Below are positions 5,271 to 6,440 of a DNA stretch of 6,440 nucleotides, piece after piece. A program made the position numbers and the translations under genes. The notes beneath the pieces were generated by a model. It had not been told where the DNA came from, did no database searches, and was given only the letters and a program-made list of their open reading frames with translations. Source of the DNA: Trueperaceae bacterium (GTDB lineage Bacteria; Deinococcota; Deinococci; Deinococcales; Trueperaceae); NCBI GenBank assembly GCA_024636105.1, contig JAGXHO010000139.1:1-6440 (forward strand), given 5' to 3'. How positions within the stretch are numbered: the stretch's first letter is position 1; every line of letters starts with the position of its first letter.

Positions 5271-6194
5271 ATGCACACCCGCCCGCTCGGTCCGCTGCAC
5301 GTCTCGGAAGTCGGCCTCGGCTGCAACAACTTCGGCCGGCGCCTCGACCTCGAGGCCACCCGCGCCGTCGTCGACGCCGCCATCGACGTCGGCGTCACCT
5401 TCCTCGACACCGCGAACGTCTACGGCGGCACCGACAGCGAGGCGTTCCTCGGGCGCGTGCTCGAGGGGCGCCGGAACCAGGTGGTGCTGGCGACCAAGTT
5501 CGGTCACCCGAGCGACGACGAGGCGCGCGGCGGCCACCCCGACGCCATCCGGCCCGCCCTCGAGATCAGCCTGAAGCGGCTGCGGACCGACCACGTCGAC
5601 CTGTACCAGCTCCACCGCCCCGACCCGGAGGTGCCGGTGGCCGACACCCTGGGCGCGCTGGGCGAGCTCGTCGACGCCGGCATGGCGCGCGCCGTCGGCT
5701 GCTCGTACTTCACGGCGGACCAGCTCGACGAGGCCGAGGCGGCCGCCGCGAGCGCCGGGGTTCGCTTCGTGAGCGTGCAGAACGAGTACTCGATGGTGCA
5801 CCGCGAACCCGAGGACGGCGTGCTGGCGGCCTGCGACCGCCTCGGCATCGGCTTCCTGCCGTACTTCCCGCTGGCGAGCGGGCTCCTCACCGGCAAGTAC
5901 CGACGCGGCGAGGCACCGCCCGAGGGCACCCGCATCACCGGCACCCCGCGCCAAGAGACGCTGCTCACCGACGCGAACCTCGACCTGGTCGAACGGCTCG
6001 TCGGTTGGAGCGCCGATCAGGGCAGGGAGCTGATCGACCTCGCCTTCGCCTACCTGCTCGCGGAGCGGTCGGTGTCGAGCGTGATCGCCGGCGCGACCAA
6101 GCCCGAGCAGGTGCGGCGCAACGCGGCGACGGCCTCGTTCCGCTTGAGCGAGGCCCAGCGCGCCGAGGTGCGCGCGATCCTCGACGAGGCCTGA
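5271..6194 (+). CDS. Aldo/keto reductase
   Basis: NADPH-linked reductase of aldehydes or ketones (or reverse), single TIM-barrel domain, 307 aa, normal size. The catalytic tetrad is complete: Asp46 in FLDTANVYG, Tyr51, Lys76 in LATKFG, His115 in YQLHRPDP. Further family signatures are GVTFLDTA (41-48), a Ser-Val-Gln-Asn-Glu-Tyr stretch (168-173), YFPLASGLLTGKY (198-210) and the cofactor phosphate-binding block IAGATKPEQVRRNA (272-285). The resemblance is to bacterial YajO/YghZ-like AKRs, which are promiscuous. ATG at 5271 follows AGGAGG (5260-5265) at 5 nt and lies 26 nt after the hydrolase stop, so the two are co-transcribed. It may process the deacylated product or a sugar/aldehyde intermediate; this is inference from position only. 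Confidence 0.94.
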   Translation: MHTRPLGPLHVSEVGLGCNNFGRRLDLEATRAVVDAAIDVGVTFLDTANVYGGTDSEAFLGRVLEGRRNQVVLATKFGHPSDDEARGGHPDAIRPALEISLKRLRTDHVDLYQLHRPDPEVPVADTLGALGELVDAGMARAVGCSYFTADQLDEAEAAAASAGVRFVSVQNEYSMVHREPEDGVLAACDRLGIGFLPYFPLASGLLTGKYRRGEAPPEGTRITGTPRQETLLTDANLDLVERLVGWSADQGRELIDLAFAYLLAERSVSSVIAGATKPEQVRRNAATASFRLSEAQRAEVRAILDEA

Positions 6195-6198
6195 ACCT

Positions 6199-6218
6199 CG
6201 TGCGTCACGCGGCGCACG
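6199..6218. terminator. Short hairpin between convergent genes, possible bidirectional terminator
   Basis: CGTGCG (6199-6204) pairs with CGCACG (6213-6218) around an 8-nt loop, filling the 24-nt gap between the convergent aldo/keto reductase and membrane-protein genes. Position is right for a shared terminator, but the stem is short and there is no T-tract on either side. Confidence 0.3.
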
Positions 6219-6440
6219 TCAGCTGACCCAAGCCACCCCCGCCGCCAGGAGCAGCACGGTCGCGACCCCGTACGCGATCTCGCCGAACCCCACCACCTTG
6301 GCGGCCACCGGGCGCCGCCACGGCGACAGTCCCCACGCGGCGCGCGCCGCCAGCAACGCGTACGCCGCGACGACCGGCCAAGCGATCGCACCGGTCGCCC
6401 ACGCGGCCGCACCGACCGCCAAGGCCGCGCCGTGCAGGAC
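6219..6440 (-). CDS. Membrane protein, C-terminal part, probably YwiC-like
   Basis: The frame enters from the right edge and runs 73 codons to a TGA at 6219-6221; the start lies outside the window. Two hydrophobic segments are visible, the first about residues 6-32 (Ala/Leu/Trp-rich, ending AAYALLAARAAW), the second about 50-72 (VGFGEIAYGVATVLLLAAGV). They are joined by a basic, Pro-containing loop (SPWRRPVAAK), with a Glu at the start of the last helix. The helix-RA-basic loop-K-x-x-G-x-x-E-helix pattern resembles the end of YwiC-like integral membrane proteins as I recall them; this is recognition by eye, and function of that family is unknown. It converges on the aldo/keto reductase gene with a 24-nt gap and has no visible link to the regulon. 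Confidence 0.6.
   Translation of the reverse strand, partial: VLHGAALAVGAAAWATGAIAWPVVAAYALLAARAAWGLSPWRRPVAAKVVGFGEIAYGVATVLLLAAGVAWVS

Noticed and set aside
1..6440. Mobile elements, CRISPR arrays, tRNA/rRNA genes, toxin-antitoxin or defence genes
   Set aside because: None seen: no transposase, integrase or terminal repeats, no repeat-spacer pattern, no RNA gene signatures; codon and base use look uniform across all genes.

Overview
The window is GC-rich (roughly 70% by eye) bacterial chromosome, with a pronounced G/C third-position bias in every gene. The partial solute-binding protein has a signal-peptidase-I-type leader ending Ala-Val-Ala/Gln rather than a lipoprotein box. Together with the high GC this is compatible with a Deinococcota lineage such as Trueperaceae. 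Other GC-rich phyla (Chloroflexota, Actinomycetota) cannot be excluded, so the taxonomic guess is weak.

Layout, left to right. 1-948 (minus): N-terminal 316 residues of a family 5 ABC-transporter solute-binding protein, running off the left edge. 949-1143: its leader, with a good promoter (TTGACA-17-TAGGCT), a palindromic operator, and a hairpin that may end the preceding operon. 1144-2172 and 2194-3018 (minus): a D-2-hydroxyacid dehydrogenase and a short-chain dehydrogenase/reductase (SDR), 21 nt apart, transcribed SDR first. 3019-3388: a 370-nt divergent intergenic region with a second copy of the operator. 3389-4198 (plus): an IclR-family regulator. 4199-4317: a third operator behind a plausible promoter. 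4318-5244 and 5271-6194 (plus): a succinylglutamate desuccinylase/aspartoacylase-family zinc hydrolase and an aldo/keto reductase, 26 nt apart. 6219-6440 (minus): C-terminus of a small membrane protein, probably YwiC-like, convergent and probably unrelated.

The main result is regulatory. The palindrome TGAAAC-N3-GTTTCA occurs three times (1038-1052, 3233-3247, 4258-4272), each time in a leader or intergenic region and once per transcription unit. Its form is that of IclR/KdgR-type operators, and an IclR-family gene lies in the middle. The window therefore reads as a self-contained, ligand-controlled catabolic regulon: uptake of an organic solute, a metal-dependent deacylation (amide or ester), and three NAD(P)-linked oxidoreductases. 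The substrate cannot be named from the sequence. A second oddity is the SDR, whose catalytic Tyr-X-X-X-Lys reads Tyr-X-X-X-Arg.
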